NCBI GenBank assembly: GCA_038503035.1
Contig: JAVSML010025538.1
Coordinates: forward strand, 1,218,880 to 1,282,879
Length of the DNA: 64,000 bases
Source: Crocodylus rhombifer
Lineage: Eukaryota; Chordata; Crocodylia; Crocodylidae
Reading direction: 5' to 3'
The notes beneath the pieces are model-generated. The model worked only from the letters and a program-made list of their open reading frames with translations. It did no database searches and had not been told where the DNA came from. Position 1 is the stretch's first letter, and every line of letters begins with the position of its first letter. The translations under genes and the position numbers were made by a program. Shown one piece after another: positions 26,519 through 38,740 of the stretch.

Positions 26519-26850
26519 GCATCTGTTCCCCACCTTGGGCTGGGACTGCTCCCCGTCTCCCCCCTGCTGCTTCAGGCCAGGGCTGGAACCCATCCTCTCC
26601 TCCCCCACTACTGCTTTGGGCTGGGGCCACTCCCCGCTACCCCCTGCTGCTTCAGGCTGGGGCTGGGGCCAGTGCAGGGGCTGCTCTTTCCCTCCCCACC
26701 TCCACTGCTTAAGGCTGGGATCATTCTGCGCTTTCCCCCTGCCACTTTGGGCCAGGGCTGGGGCCAGGGCTGCTCCTCCCCTTCCCCTCTCCCCTGTTGC
26801 TTTGGGGCAGGACTACTCCGCACTTCCCTCCCCACCACTTTGGGTACCTT
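26519..26850 (+). repeat. GC-rich minisatellite-like tract
   Basis: Imperfect units of about 35-60 bases repeat the order CTGCTGCTTCAGGC(C/T)(A/G)GGGCTGG, then CTCCCC(G/A)C and CCCCCTGC, at about 26565, 26610, 26645, 26703 and 26740. Two long plus-strand frames (168 and 135 codons) and a minus-strand frame cross the tract because it has few stop trinucleotides. They are not considered genes. Confidence 0.65.
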
Positions 26851-29800
26851 CCTCTCTTAAGTCATATCTGGCATCTGAGTACCAAAATGAGGGCCTGTTC
26901 TCACTTTAGATGCCATGTGATAGAGCGGGCCAACTAGCTGATAAGCACAGTTAACAGTAGCAATAAGGTTGTGTAGGCATACCATTATTACTGTGTAGAC
27001 AGGTTCATCTGTTATAAAGCAAAGGGTTGACTTTTTCTACCACATAATGCTTCCATATGTTGTACTGCCAGTGCTATGATCTGCTTAACAGATCTATCAG
27101 TGAGTACCTATACTGTGAGTAACCTGGGTTTCACTTAGAGCATCAGCTGCTAGTCAGTTGTTACATAACTCATAGAGAACCCTAAAATAGAGCTCATTTT
27201 TATAAATTACAATGTTTAACATAAAAAATCTATCCAAAGGATACATCATCATAAAATCATGGCCTCAAGATACTTCAGTTATTTCAGTGATCAAGGATCA
27301 AATGTACCCATCAAATGGTTTGTTTGCACCTTCTCTTATAAATGTACAATAAATAATTTAAGAGTAATGTTAATAAAATAAGACCTGGCAAGTATACTCA
27401 GATCTTTCTAAAATCCACATTGTTTAGTCTTTCTCTTTATTTCTCCCATTTATGACAGAAAGAAGAAACAAGACTGGCATCAAGAATAGCTTCCTTGGGA
27501 ATGACCTGATCCTGTGTGGAATGATCATCTTTGTTTTCTCTGGATAGCATACTAAACATGAAAAATAAAATGAAAAGCACTTTCTGCAGCACAAGAAATC
27601 CTTCAAATTCTCCTTGGCATTATCATAGTTAAGTGAAGGTATCCAAGCACCTCAGATGAATCTCAAAATGGATTGTATACCTTATGTATTACAAAAATCT
27701 GAAATTAGTTATTAGACTAAATATAAAAATACATAACTGAGCTACATGGAATTATTGGATTAGATATATAATACCTTGAAGTACTCTGAATAAAACAGGA
27801 GTTTACTCTGTATCACTGCAAAACAAAGAAGTTGTAGGTTTAAAATGCTATTAAGATTTTTACTAAACATTTTTAAACGATGGCATTTTATTTACGAAAG
27901 AAAACACTGTAAACTCCATTGCGCTTACAGTAGGTCCTGAAATACTAAATATCTCAATGAACATGACACAGCTGAAGTACACACCTGAACCGAAGATGCA
28001 TGTCCATGGCAAGAGATTGGATTACAGTGGAGCAATATACACAATTAAAGTGCAACCTTTCCCACATAAAACAAAAACTAATTACCATAAATTTCAAAAA
28101 GTCTCTTTGCAAAAAATCACCCGGTCATGCAACTTTTTTTTCCCCATTTGACAAAGCACGTGCCTCATACTGTAAAAGGGAAGTATGGCGTAGCAGAAAA
28201 TAGCATTTTGTCAATGATCCACTTTGTAACAGATCATTTAACTTTTTTTCTATCTCATCACCTTAGTGGGTTAAAAATATCTGCCTAACTGAATGATACA
28301 CCAAAAAACATATTTATGCAGTAAAATGCTTTGAGATCTTGAATGAAACATAGGTTAGGTATTTATTTCCATAGAATTAGCTGGCTCCTTAATCAAACTC
28401 CTCAAAATTTTCACTTTACACCCTACCTGTAGGGAATAAAACATGACCTTTTTCTGCATTTATAAAATTCTGTCATTTCTTCTCAGCTGTGATTACATTA
28501 CTTTGTTGTTAATAAATCAAGACTAAAATTTATAACACAAAGTAGCTAAGGTTTGAAAAAATTGGGGAGAGGAGGTTGGTTTCTGTTTACAATACCATCA
28601 TATGCTAAAAGCAAATTCAATAAAAAGCATTCTTCAAGGGACAAAGAAAATTTGCTGTGTGATATTTACTTGATTTAAATTTCAAATTTATTTGGAGCAT
28701 GAAATTAATATACTGACCTGAACCAAAGTTATGTTAACAAAAGTAATTTGTTAACCACCTCTATCAATATTTCAGTCTCTTCCTGCTCTTCAAGGAGCTT
28801 TTCCAAATGAATACTATATATGCCTAAGTGTCCAGTGGTTTTGTGATGCACAAATCCTGGCTATTAAAGATATTACCTGTTTTGTGGCATTCGATTAGAG
28901 TTAGTCGCTATCTTAAGATTTCTGGTACAGCAGTTTTCAAAGAATTTTGCATTGTTTCAATTAGAAATGGGACCTTGGTACAAAGATCAGATTGAGATGC
29001 AAATTTTACAAACTTCAACCCTGTTTTTGTAAAAGTTTTGTTTCATTAGACGAAAGAAAAGGAAAGGGATTTAGGAATTTTGGTAACCAAATACTTGTAA
29101 TGTTGAAAGGTCTGTGAAGCCAGGGTTTAGGGTTAGCATTAGGAACATCTCTAGTCTGAACAAGGTGTCATGCATTCAGCTTTTTAAGAATCGTCTTCAT
29201 TTTAGCTGGCACAGGTTGTTAACCCTAATAAAAAAAATAGATTACCAAAAACAGAGGACATATCTTCAACTAGTGTAAACTGCCATAGCACTAGTGAAGT
29301 CAACAGAGCCATGATAAGTAGAATCAACACAGGCTCTGCCCCTAGATTTACTTGCAACCTAAGATGAAAAAAGTATTTAGTTCATTAAGACTCCCCTTCA
29401 TGAAAGGATGACTTACATTCTAGTCAGGTTTGATAAATCCTCAGACACAACAAAACTGACCACGATGCAACCCAAGCTCAAAAGTATTGTGTAGTAACTA
29501 TCAAACAAAACCTGAAGACACTATAGCCAAATAATATTATTAAAATATGTAAGTCTTAAATTTCAATTGTAAAAGTAAAATACTGGAGTGACTATAGCCC
29601 CTTTCTAAATGGCTACTTCCCATTTTGAATTAACAGAGTTTATAAAAAAAATATAATAATCCAGAAACCACTCAAATCTGACTGACTCACCAAAGATTAT
29701 AATACAAATTATAGCTAAGAATGCACAAAAAGGGTCAAGGTATATTATAACTGGTTGAAACGTCAAATATATTTTTGAAGTTTTGCATAATTAGGTTAAA

Positions 29801-29999
29801 TTGTGAAACATTTAAAGTTTTATTTTGTGGCTGCCTGTGACTGCAGGGAACTGGACTCTATAGGCACATTCAGGCGAGCACGTATATGTCTCTTGCAGTA
29901 TCTCAAACCCCTTTTGAGCAGGAACTAAAAAACATTCTCCATACTGCAAATTTGTAGTACAGGAGCAAAATTAGATACCTGGATATCCAGGTGTCAAAA
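26851..29999. other. Unique AT-rich DNA, no gene seen
   Basis: Nothing recognisable apart from low-complexity A- and T-rich runs. Confidence 0.4.
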
Positions 30000-30660
30000 A
30001 ATACCTTGGGGCAAAATAGCAGAGCAGGGCATGGCCCTGGACAGAGACTTGGTTCTCCATAGAAACACTCTGGTAGCCAGCCAGAGTGTCTCTATGGCTG
30101 GCTCTTGCCCTGGTGCTGAAGCATGCTGCCTATCTGAGTGGGGCAAGCAGAGGTGCAGGCTGCAGGGACCAGAGCCCAGCTTCACAGGAGGTAAGAAGGG
30201 GGTTGGGGGGCTAGAGAAACGGGGAGAGGACGATGGGAGGGGCTCAGCTGGCCCCAGCCCCCCGTTCATTCCCCCAACTCCCTGTTCATTCCCCCGACTT
30301 GGCCCCAGCCCCTTACACTCACCTGCAGTAGTAGCAGCAGTTGGGGCCACTTGGGGCCTCATGGCACAGTCCCCCTGCATGGGGAGCAGCACAGCTCAGT
30401 CCCAGGCACTTGGTACCCATGCTGCTGCTGCTGATCACTCCCCCACTCATTCTTCTGCTCATCTCCAACCTCAAGAGGACTGGAGACAGAGCAAGAGAAT
30501 GAGCGGGAGACTGGAGATGAGCTGGAGATGTTCCCCTGCTCATCTCTAGCATCCTGCTCATTCCCCTGCTCATTTCCAGCCTCCCCAGGAAAATCAGCAG
30601 GAGGCTGGAGAGGAGCAGGAGAAGGAGCAGGAGGTTGGAGAGCCCCAACCTTGTCTCCAG
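30000..30660. repeat. GC-rich block with a 17-bp hairpin and simple repeats
   Basis: A stem of 17 bases (30057-30073 with 30081-30097; CCATAGAAACACTCTGG, one mismatch) closes a 7-base loop. Further on are repeated CCCCAGCCCC / GTTCATTCCCCC phrases (30250-30310), a GTAGTAGCAGCAG tract, and repeated CTGCTCAT(C/T)(T/C)C(C/T)A motifs whose reverse complement GGAGATGAGC also occurs (30415-30640). Long frames on both strands (172, 132 and 109 codons) are compositional. The block may be an unclassified interspersed repeat. Confidence 0.5.
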
Positions 30661-31699
30661 TTCCCCATTGTGAGGTGTCTTATTTCCATAATTATACTCC
30701 CCTACATGGAGGGAGAGTTTGTGGGTTCCAAATGCTTCTCCAAGGACTGTCTGTATATTTTAACTAGCAATTATTTAAAAGCATAGAAATAGTCCAAAGA
30801 TCCATGGAACAGCCTTCTCCCAAGTGAGTGGCCTAATCATCTACTTACCAAATTATCCTCACTCATGCTTCCTTATCCTTAGGCCAATAAATCTTGAGTA
30901 TTTTCTACATGATGCAAGAGCTTCAAGTGGGGAGGTATAAATTGTCTCCAGTTCGGTCTGTCCTGCTGTGACCAGTCCAAGTGACAATCCTACTAATTAC
31001 TATTCTTATTAAATTCCTTAAATATCTACCATATTAGTGAAGTCTCAGATGATTTTACAGTTTCTTGTCAGGGTAATTTTCATCATATATTCTTGGGTTC
31101 CTTACAGTCAGAGACATCCCTGCTAATATTTCCTGCTTAAATTGTAAGAGGCAAGTTCTAAAAGCAAAATACTTTTATGTTGTATGTCATAATGCCAGAG
31201 TATTTCAGAGAAGGAAATCTTCTGTTAAATGAGACTTAATACAGAGCATAAATACTAGGTTTACACCCCTCTTCATAGATAAGTTTATGTTTCTCATCAG
31301 AAAAGTACCCTCTAATCCTCCATACAGTTTTTTCATGGTGATGGTACTATAATTGTTATTCTCACAGTATGGATGGAAAAATATGAAAAGGAACAATAGT
31401 AATGGTTGTTTTAACTACTTTTGTAAGTAAAGAATTAACAGATGAACACATGGTAAGAACCATTATGTAAATAAGAACATATTCCTATGTCACTCACAGG
31501 AATCGCAGGAAACAGTATAATTCTAAAAGTTCATAAGCAGTGACACTACTGATGAAACAAAGGCAGCAACAATGCCCTGAAAAAAACCCTGGGAAACATC
31601 TCTCTTTGTAAAGTAGTTATCAGGCTGCAAAATACAAGTTTGCATATCATACTCTGCAAAATGTCCATAACAGCATCCAAACAATTACGCAAATTAGTT
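30661..31699. other. Unique AT-rich DNA, no gene seen
   Basis: No recognised repeat or exon. Confidence 0.4.
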
Positions 31700-33870
31700 C
31701 ATAGTATAGCCCTTGACTTCAGGAGGGCCGACTTCAATGAGTTGAGAAGATTGGTAGGAGAGGCACTGCGATTCCGGAGAGTAGGGGAACTAGGTGTCCA
31801 AGACAAGTGGGTCATTTCTTAAGGAGATGATCCTCCGAGCCCAAGGGGTGACAGTCCCAATGTGAGTCAAAGGGCCAAGAGTGCTCATAAGGCCCCTTGG
31901 CTCACCAAAGGCATTCAAGAACATCTGAAAGCCAAAAAGGAGGCATACATCCAGTGGAAGGGGGGGGGCTATTATCAAACATACCTTCATAGCAAGAGTA
32001 TGTAGGGAGACTGTTAGGAAGGCTAAGACAAAGACGGAACTAGGGCTAGCAACAAGGATCAAGGACAACAAAAAGTCCTTTTTTAAATACATAGGGAGCA
32101 AAAAGAAGACATCAGGCAATGTGGGGCCCTGCAGGATATGCTTGGCAATCTGGTGGGTGCACCAGATGAAAAAGCAGACCTTTTTAACAAATTCTTTGCC
32201 TCCATTTTTCTGGGACTTCTTCCCCACCAGGATACAGGATGGACTCAGGACTGACTCCACCAGGCCTACGGTCAGGGAGGACTGAGTTAGGGAACTTCTG
32301 GAGGGGCTGGACATGTTTAAATCAACAGGTCCAGACACTCTCCACCCCAGGGTGCTGAGGGAATTGGCAGGGGTCATCGCAGGGCCCCTGGCACAGCTTT
32401 ATGAGCACTCATGGTGCTCTGGCCAGGTGCCATAAGACTGGAAGAAGGCCAATGTGGTCCCAATTTTTAAGAAAGGGAGGAGGGAGGACCCAGCAACTAT
32501 AGGCCTGTTAGTCTTAGTTCGATCCTGGGGAAGCTGTTTGAAAAAATTATCCAGGAGCACATCTTGGAGGGACCAGCAAGGGGGAGGATGCTGAAGGGCA
32601 ACCAGCATGGTTTCATTAAGGGCAGGTCCTGTCTGACCAACCTGATAGCCTTCTATGATCAGGTCACAAAATCATTGGATACAGGTGTCACAGTGGATGT
32701 AGTCTTTCTGGACTTCAGGAAGGCCTTCAACATGGTCTCCTACCCCATTCTTATTAAAAAGCTAGGTGACTGTGGCACTGATGCCTACACAGTCAGATAG
32801 GTCAAAAATTGGCTAGGGGACTGCACTCAGAGAGTGGTTGAATTGGTCATATTCGACCTGGAGGGATGTGAGCAGTGGAGCCCTTCAGGGCTCAGTCCTC
32901 GGGCCTGAACTGTTCAATTTCTTTATCAGTGACTTGGATGAGGGGGTGAAAAGCACCCTGTTCAAATTTTCTGACAACACCAAGATTTGGGGCAAGGTGG
33001 GCACACTAGAAGGCAGGGACAGTATACAACTGGACCTGAACAGGTTACAAAGATGGGCAAATGTGAATAGGATGGGATTCAATACTGACAAGTGCAGGGT
33101 ACTGCACCTGGGTAGGAAGAACCAGCAGCATACCTATAGACTGGGGAACTCCCTTCTTGAAAGCACAGTGGCAGAAAGAGATCTTAGAGTCTTTATCAAT
33201 TGCAAAATGAATATGGGCTGCCAATGTGAGGACGCGGTCAGCAAGGCTAACCTCACCTTGTCATTTATCCACAGATGCATCAGAGCAAGTCCAAGGAGGT
33301 GATCCTCCCCCTCTATGCAACACTGGTTAGGCCACAGTTGGAGTACTGTGTCCAGTTCTGGGTGCCACACTTCAGGAGGGATGAGGCCAGCATCAAGAGG
33401 GTCCAGAGGCGAGCCACCCTGGGGGAAGCAGGGCAGGCCCTATGAGCAGAGGTTAAGGGACCTGAACCTGTTCGGCCTTGACAAGAGAAGGCTGAGAAGG
33501 GATCTAGTGGCCACTTCTAAATTTACCGGGGGACCAGCGGGGATTGGGTGAGACCCTGTTCCCCCAAGCGCCTCCCAGAGTAAGAAGGAACAACGGCCAC
33601 AAGTTGATTGAGAATAGGTTCAGGCTATACATCAGGAGGCACTACTTCACAGTCAGGGTGGCCAGGATCTGGAACCAGCTTCCATGGGAAGTGGTGCTGG
33701 TCCTGCATTAGGGGTCTTTAAAAGGAGGCTTGATAACTACCTAGTTGGGGTCATTTGAGCTTAAACTTAGTAGGGTCATAAAAGCCCTGTATTCATTCCT
33801 ACCCAGGGCAGGGGGTCAGACTAGATGATCTGCTCAGGTCCCCTCCGACCCTACTTCTATGAATCTATGA
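31700..33870 (+). mobile_element. 5'-truncated CR1 LINE with decayed reverse transcriptase
   Basis: CR1 non-LTR retrotransposon, ORF2 remnant. It begins in the linker after the endonuclease (DFRRADFNELRRL-like, about 31709) and runs through the reverse transcriptase to the 3' tail ending CTATGAATCTATGA (33857-33870). Visible reverse transcriptase landmarks are QHGFIKGRSCLTNLIAF (about 32610), VFLDFRKAFN (32703-32732) and GSVLGPELFNFFISDLD (about 32895). The catalytic FxDD box reads FSDN, with the second aspartate replaced at 32976-32978. The WxxxWL tryptophan is a TAG at 32798-32800, and further frameshifts follow 33,300. The length is about half of a full CR1. It is inactive. Its sequence subfamily is that of the 56-57 kb copy. 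Confidence 0.9.
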
Positions 33871-34122
33871 GTCACAAATTCTACAAAATTTGGGAAGCTT
33901 GAATTCTGCTCCATTTGGCTTCATGTTCATGTAAATGCAAAGCTGAAACTACAACTTGGTGGTATGGGTCTAGTATGAAATAAATATTGTAGTTTAGGTT
34001 TTGTTTTTCTGTAAAGCTTCTCAACCCAAATTTTCCAAGTAGGGAGCAAAACTTGTCAAGGCAACTTATGAAGAGACTTGAAAACTAGCAAACTACACTA
34101 TTAAAATAAATTAGGTAATTAG
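33871..34122. other. Unique AT-rich DNA
   Basis: Short spacer between the CR1 tail and the next element. Nothing recognised. Confidence 0.4.
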
Positions 34123-34714
34123 TAAGGCTGTGAGAAACTTTGTGGTGTGTTTCATTTTGAAGCTGTTTTGATGCATTTCAAGCTTGAAACAGCAAAATTT
34201 AAATGAAACAAAATGCATTGAAATAGCTTCAAAATGAAATGAGGGCACTCAAAATGTTTCAAAATTTTGAAACATTTAGAGTTTTTGAAGCAGTGTCATG
34301 GTGGGAGGCAGGGGAGAGCCAGGGCTGTGCTCCGAGCAGCTCTGCAGGCCCATATAGCTCACCCTGGCAGGGAGGGCAGCCCTGGCTCTCCCCACCTTCC
34401 ACTGCTGGACTTTGCTCCATGGGGCTGGTGGAGCTGATCAGACAGCAGCCCCGGCTCTGCCCATGTCCTGCCACTGGGCTGCACTCCGATTGGCTCTGCA
34501 ATCCCGTGGAGCTGAGTCTGGTGGTAGGAGGAATGCAGTCCCGGCTCTGCCCACCTCCCACCATGAGGCTGAGCTCTGGGTGGTTTCACAGCTCCACAGA
34601 GCTTGGCCTGGTGGTGGGAGGTGGAGTGCAGCAGTGGCTCTGCATGCCTCCCACTGCTGGGTTGAGCTCTGAGTGCCCAAGGAAGACATTTACCACACTG
34701 TTTCATAACACAAG
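34123..34714 (+). mobile_element. hAT-like foldback element with an internal minisatellite
   Basis: The left end TAAGGCTGTGAGAAACTTTG resembles the TAGGGCTGTG(C/T)GA ends of the 50.3 and 54.8 kb hAT elements. Next comes a hairpin (TTTCATTTTGAAGCT at about 34148 with AGCTTCAAAATGAAA at about 34226) and a near-palindrome at 34251-34278. The body is a tandem array of about 70-93-base units starting near 34382, 34451, 34541 and 34634 (C-GGCTCTGCC-like starts). The right end, around CACTGTTTCATAACAC, is poorly preserved and no target duplication is found. Open frames on both strands reflect the near-multiple-of-three period. Confidence 0.5.
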
Positions 34715-35360
34715 ATAAAGGACTCTGCAGCATTTATGCCAGGTCACAGCACCCAACTGCAGAGCCCTTGGGATTTCTGGTCTTGGTGAACAGACCAAAT
34801 TAGGAGGTCTGGTAAGTAGCCAAATTAAGATGTGTGCATGTGATGGGTTTGGGAAACAAAGGAATATGCAGACAGAACAGAACATGGACAGTATAAAGAC
34901 CACAGGGAAACTAATCGATGATACCTGGGAATGAAGAGTCATCAGAGGAGAAAAAGGACACAAAAGGGGGGATTTCAGAGCAGCAAAGGGTCCATGAAGC
35001 AGGAACCCGAGGCCACCATGGACAGAAGCCACACTACCACCCCATAGTGGGGTGGTGTGTGGGCCTTGGCCCTCGACCTCCAGGATGTTAATATCTGGCA
35101 TTCAAGAGAACCACAGGGTGAAGCTTGTGTACTGGCCAGAAGTACTTACTCTCTGTGACAGCCTTTGAACTGGTACATATAGAATTGTTTGCATTATTCT
35201 TATCTCCTACCACTATGTGTCAATAAAATTTGCCTGTTGTCAAATAGAGAGACTGTAGTCCATCTGAAGGTATGGGTCCATCTGGGAACAAGGTATCTGG
35301 GTAATAAATCCAGTGCCAATGTCACCACTACAGTAGTAAAAATTACCATTTTAATAATTC
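34715..35360. other. Unassigned DNA, no gene seen
   Basis: Moderately GC-rich around 34980-35100, with no recognisable family. Confidence 0.35.
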
Positions 35361-35470
35361 ATAGAATCATAGAGAAGTAGGGCTGGAAGCAACTTCAAAG
35401 GTCATCTAGACCAACCTCCTGTCTGAGGTAGGAGTTAGTCACCAGCACCCAGACTACATCCCCAGCTATG
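35361..35470 (-). mobile_element. CR1 LINE 3'-end fragment, minus strand
   Basis: It begins with ATAGAATCATAGAGAAGTAG and continues GGGCTGGAAGCAACTTC..GGTCATCTAGACCAACC, the reverse complement of the typical CR1 3' end with its ATTCTATG tail. Only about 110 bases are clear, so the copy is severely 5'-truncated. Confidence 0.75.
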
Positions 35471-35949
35471 GCTAGAGGAGGTCAAGAAAAGGGGAGGCAG
35501 AGCTTCAGTACAAGAAAGAGAAGAGTTGGAAAGAAGTCTTTTTCCTGCTGGAGTGTTGTCCTTTAACAATAAGTGCATGTTATTTAGTGTCTATTAAAAG
35601 TCAGCCTCTTTAATAAAAGCTATTGTGTATGTAAATGCAAAGTTTATATAAGGGCAGTTTGTTTTAGGCCTAAACTGACTAAGAATGCCTCTAAAGCAAT
35701 TTGTCCATACCTGGATTTGCAGTTCATTGAGTCTTATATAGGATGTATGAAATGGAACGGCTTGTGTGGTTCAGCTGATTTCCATCTCTGAATACATCTC
35801 CATGTACAGTGATGATGAACAATAATTATTGAGTAATTTTTCATTAATGAATATGCTGGAGGTCCTGTGGGAATTTGCCTTCTTACGCTCCTCTGGAAGA
35901 CATTTTACCAGAACTGTAGCATTATCACAGGCTACATCAATCAACACTC
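35471..35949. other. Unassigned DNA
   Basis: Nothing recognised. The last 80 bases may belong to the Penelope-like remnant that follows. Confidence 0.3.
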
Positions 35950-36300
35950 CCTAAAATGAAACCAATACAGTCCATGTACCTTTCGTATGTCTGTCCAGGA
36001 ACAATGTATACTTCATTCAGTGCATCAAATGCCCTCCTGGAAACTATGTGGGTGAAATTAGACAAAAACTATGCTCCAGAATATATCATAGAAAAGGATA
36101 AGGAAAAGGGTCAGTAAAACACAGGCGGGAAAACATTTATCACAGAAAACCCCCCCACTCCCTTCCTGATCTCACGGTCCTTGTACGGAAGAGAAAATTA
36201 TGAAACAATTTCAAAAGAAGGCTGTGGGAACAAAAATTTATTATTTAACTGGACACTAAGAACCTGGGACTTAACACAGATATTGACTACTTGACGGTAC
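35950..36300 (+). mobile_element. Penelope-like element remnant (GIY-YIG endonuclease)
   Basis: One frame, with stops, reads like the C-terminal GIY-YIG endonuclease of Penelope-like retroelements. It shows a hydrophobic VYFIQC strand and a CxxC pair (CIKCP) at about 36006-36042, then NYVGE followed by RQKL at about 36045-36075. Downstream are K-H-R (about 36117), an H-LPDLTVLV stretch (about 36155-36190), an RR-WE segment (about 36215-36232) and GLNTD near 36270-36285. The order matches the family (xVYLIxCxxC..YVGET..L..R..H..E..GLN). At least three in-frame stops make it dead. The reverse transcriptase part is absent or unrecognisable. Confidence 0.65.
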
Positions 36301-38449
36301 TGATTCAGCCCACAGTAAAGACCTGAATAAATCATAAGTTCCTTTCATTTCAGTCGTGTTACAATGATTTATCTTCTTTAAGATTTGTTCTTTGGGATAC
36401 AGAAGAGCTTGCCTCTTGACAGAACACTAAGTGCTGGTGTTCTTTTTTGGTCTCAGCAAACTGCAATTTGCAACAATTGAACAGATGTAAGTTTCAGGTA
36501 TTATCAAATTCTATCTTACAAACCTCTTGCAGTCAGCTCAGAATTTTGATTCAGTTAGGTCTAAAACAATAAATAATGTGTAAACTTATGTACCAGAAAT
36601 GCATCTCTAGGCTCAATATGCAAACTTTGGCTTACTGCACTATTCAAGATAAATTCATATGAGTTTTCGTAACATATGCCATTTCTTACCAGTGAATATA
36701 TAATTCCAAGTTAATAAACAATGAGATTAGGAAGGATAGAAAACCATCATTATTATGCATATAGTAAGTGCCTAAGACCAAAGTCTAGAACTCTGAAAAA
36801 CTGAACAACAACAAATGCCCTCTAAAAGACTTTTTTGTTTAATAAGCAGGAACCATCACCACTTGGTATTCTCTACTTAACATAATTACAAATAAGAAGT
36901 GAATGGCCATGAACAAGCCTAATAGTGCTAAAGGTTAAGAGTTAAATAATTCCCTTTCCACAATATATTTATACAGTACACAGAAATATTACAAATGCCC
37001 ACATACTTGCATGCCTACACACACACTTTAAAATACAGTATGATTTGAAATGATCAGTCTAGGAAAAAAAAGAAACTATTATTAGGAAAAAAGTTCATTT
37101 TCATGTTCATCTTCCTCAGATTACAAACAATTTATTTGATCTCTAGACCACAATGTAAATATATTTGTTATGAGCAATATACAGATATGTAAACTAAAGC
37201 AGAGCTATCATCCAAAGTCATATTGCTAAGGATCAGCAATGGTAGAATTATGTATACATTACTTATACATGTAATATTTTACGTACCACTGATGGGTATG
37301 AGACACTACCAAGTTTCCCTTGAGAAGCCTCTTAATTAAAAAAAAAATCCTGCTGAAGCTAACTTTGTCTAACAAGAACCTCTCTATGATGTGCAGAAGG
37401 AATTGTGACATGCTTATTTGTAGGTACTGCACCCTGTTAGTGACGACACACATACAAATAATATAAGGAAACACTGTTTTCCTCTGACCACTTCCAGTAT
37501 TTATTACATGGGTTACTTTATTATGATAAAGGTTGATATCCTCCTAATAATCTTGTATAAATGTTTCATATCATTACTAATATTTCCTATCTTAGCTATA
37601 CGCCATTTTAACAAAATAACCACTTGTCCCTTTTTAAACTTAAAGGGTTTGGTCAAAGAGCATTAACAGCACCTAGATACCATAAGCTTTTCTTTCATTG
37701 AGGCAATGCACCTCTATATACCAGTCCTTAAATGTTCAATCCTGCACAGTACTATTCTTATAAAATGCTGAATATCTCAGCACCCCCTGCCTTCAACAGA
37801 AATCACTTTGCATCTTTCAACAGTGCTCCAAGATTCAACATGACCAGGACCTAAATACAAAACAGAACATCACATTCTTTATATGAATTTAATACTGAAA
37901 AAAATGTACTAAGCAGCCCTGGAGAGCATTCTTTTATTTATTCACCGAACAAACATAGCACAGACAATCATTCAGACTTCTTAAGACTGCCTTGCTAAGG
38001 TTCCTCAACTATAACCTGGGTGGAATATGTGAACAGGCAACCAGAGTACTTCAGTTTCCAGCTCCATTTAATCCTTTGCTGAAACATAAAATCAAAGGCT
38101 GTTTTGATTTTTAGAGACATGACCATCAAAGCTCATTTCATACAGGCTACTGCTCAGTATTGATCAGGGTAATAACTTACTGCTACTGCCAATGGGACTT
38201 GGATTTGAAGAAGCAACCAAGATGTAAAAAAGCCTCTGTATCTCCATTTCTCATCATTTTTTCACCATGAATCTATTTAAAAAGTTTTGTACGATATCTT
38301 CAGGCATACCTCACAGGCTGCCTATATCAAATACCTTTACTTAAGGATTTTTGAATGTTTAAAATGTTTTGTCCACATGTTCCATAACCATTCACCTCCT
38401 CCCCACAAAAAAGCTATTGAATGCTAGACATTAATTAGAAAGCGAAACT
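36301..38449. other. Unique AT-rich DNA
   Basis: A stretch at about 37175-37260 (TACAGATATGTAAACTAAAG ... GTCATATTGCTAAGGATCAG) loosely follows a MIR core and tail. Otherwise no gene or repeat is recognised. Confidence 0.35.
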
Positions 38450-38473
38450 AAAAAAAAAAAAAAAAAAAAAAAA
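38450..38473 (+). repeat. Poly(A) run of 24 bases
   Basis: Uninterrupted A run. It lies about 36 bases before a CR1 tail fragment in the same orientation and is not the CR1's own tail. Confidence 0.9.
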
Positions 38474-38509
38474 GATTCACATGATACTTCAAGCCAAAAC
38501 ATAGAAGGT

Positions 38510-38740
38510 TAGGTTTAGGTTTAGCTTAGATAGGTTTAGGTTAGATATTAGGAAGAACTACTAGGAATAGGTTTCCCAGAGAGGTGGTGCTCTCACCTTC
38601 CCTGGAAATCTTCAAGAGGAGACTGGATAGGCACCTGGCTGGGGTCTCCCACCCCCAGTGCTCCTTCCTGCCCACGGCAGGGGTCAGACTTGATGATCTG
38701 TTCAGGTCCCTTCCGACTCATTGTTTCTATGATTCTATGA
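38510..38740 (+). mobile_element. CR1 LINE 3'-end fragment
   Basis: The last part of the CR1 coding region and tail: GGTTAGATATTAGGAAGAAC, CCCAGAGAGGTGGTG, TCTTCAAGAGGAGACTGGAT, GGGGTCAGACTTGATGATCTG, ending TTTCTATGATTCTATGA. The upstream junction contains repeated TTAGGTTTAGG-like words (38497-38540) that blur the exact start. Confidence 0.85.

Noticed and set aside
26354..26909. Overlapping plus-strand frames of 168 and 135 codons as genes
   Set aside because: They run through a GC-rich imperfect tandem tract with few stop words, also open on the other strand, and show no domain.
30031..30648. Frames of 172, 132 and 109 codons as genes
   Set aside because: They lie in low-complexity GC-rich repeats and overlap one another on both strands.
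31790..32377. 195-codon minus-strand frame
   Set aside because: It is the antisense of a CR1 reverse-transcriptase region.
34239..34733. Frames of 159 (plus) and 124 (minus) codons as genes
   Set aside because: They are explained by a tandem array with units near multiples of three bases, and the reading is repetitive on both strands.
38497..38540. Interstitial telomere repeat
   Set aside because: TTAGGT words are irregular and do not form TTAGGG arrays. They sit at a CR1 junction.
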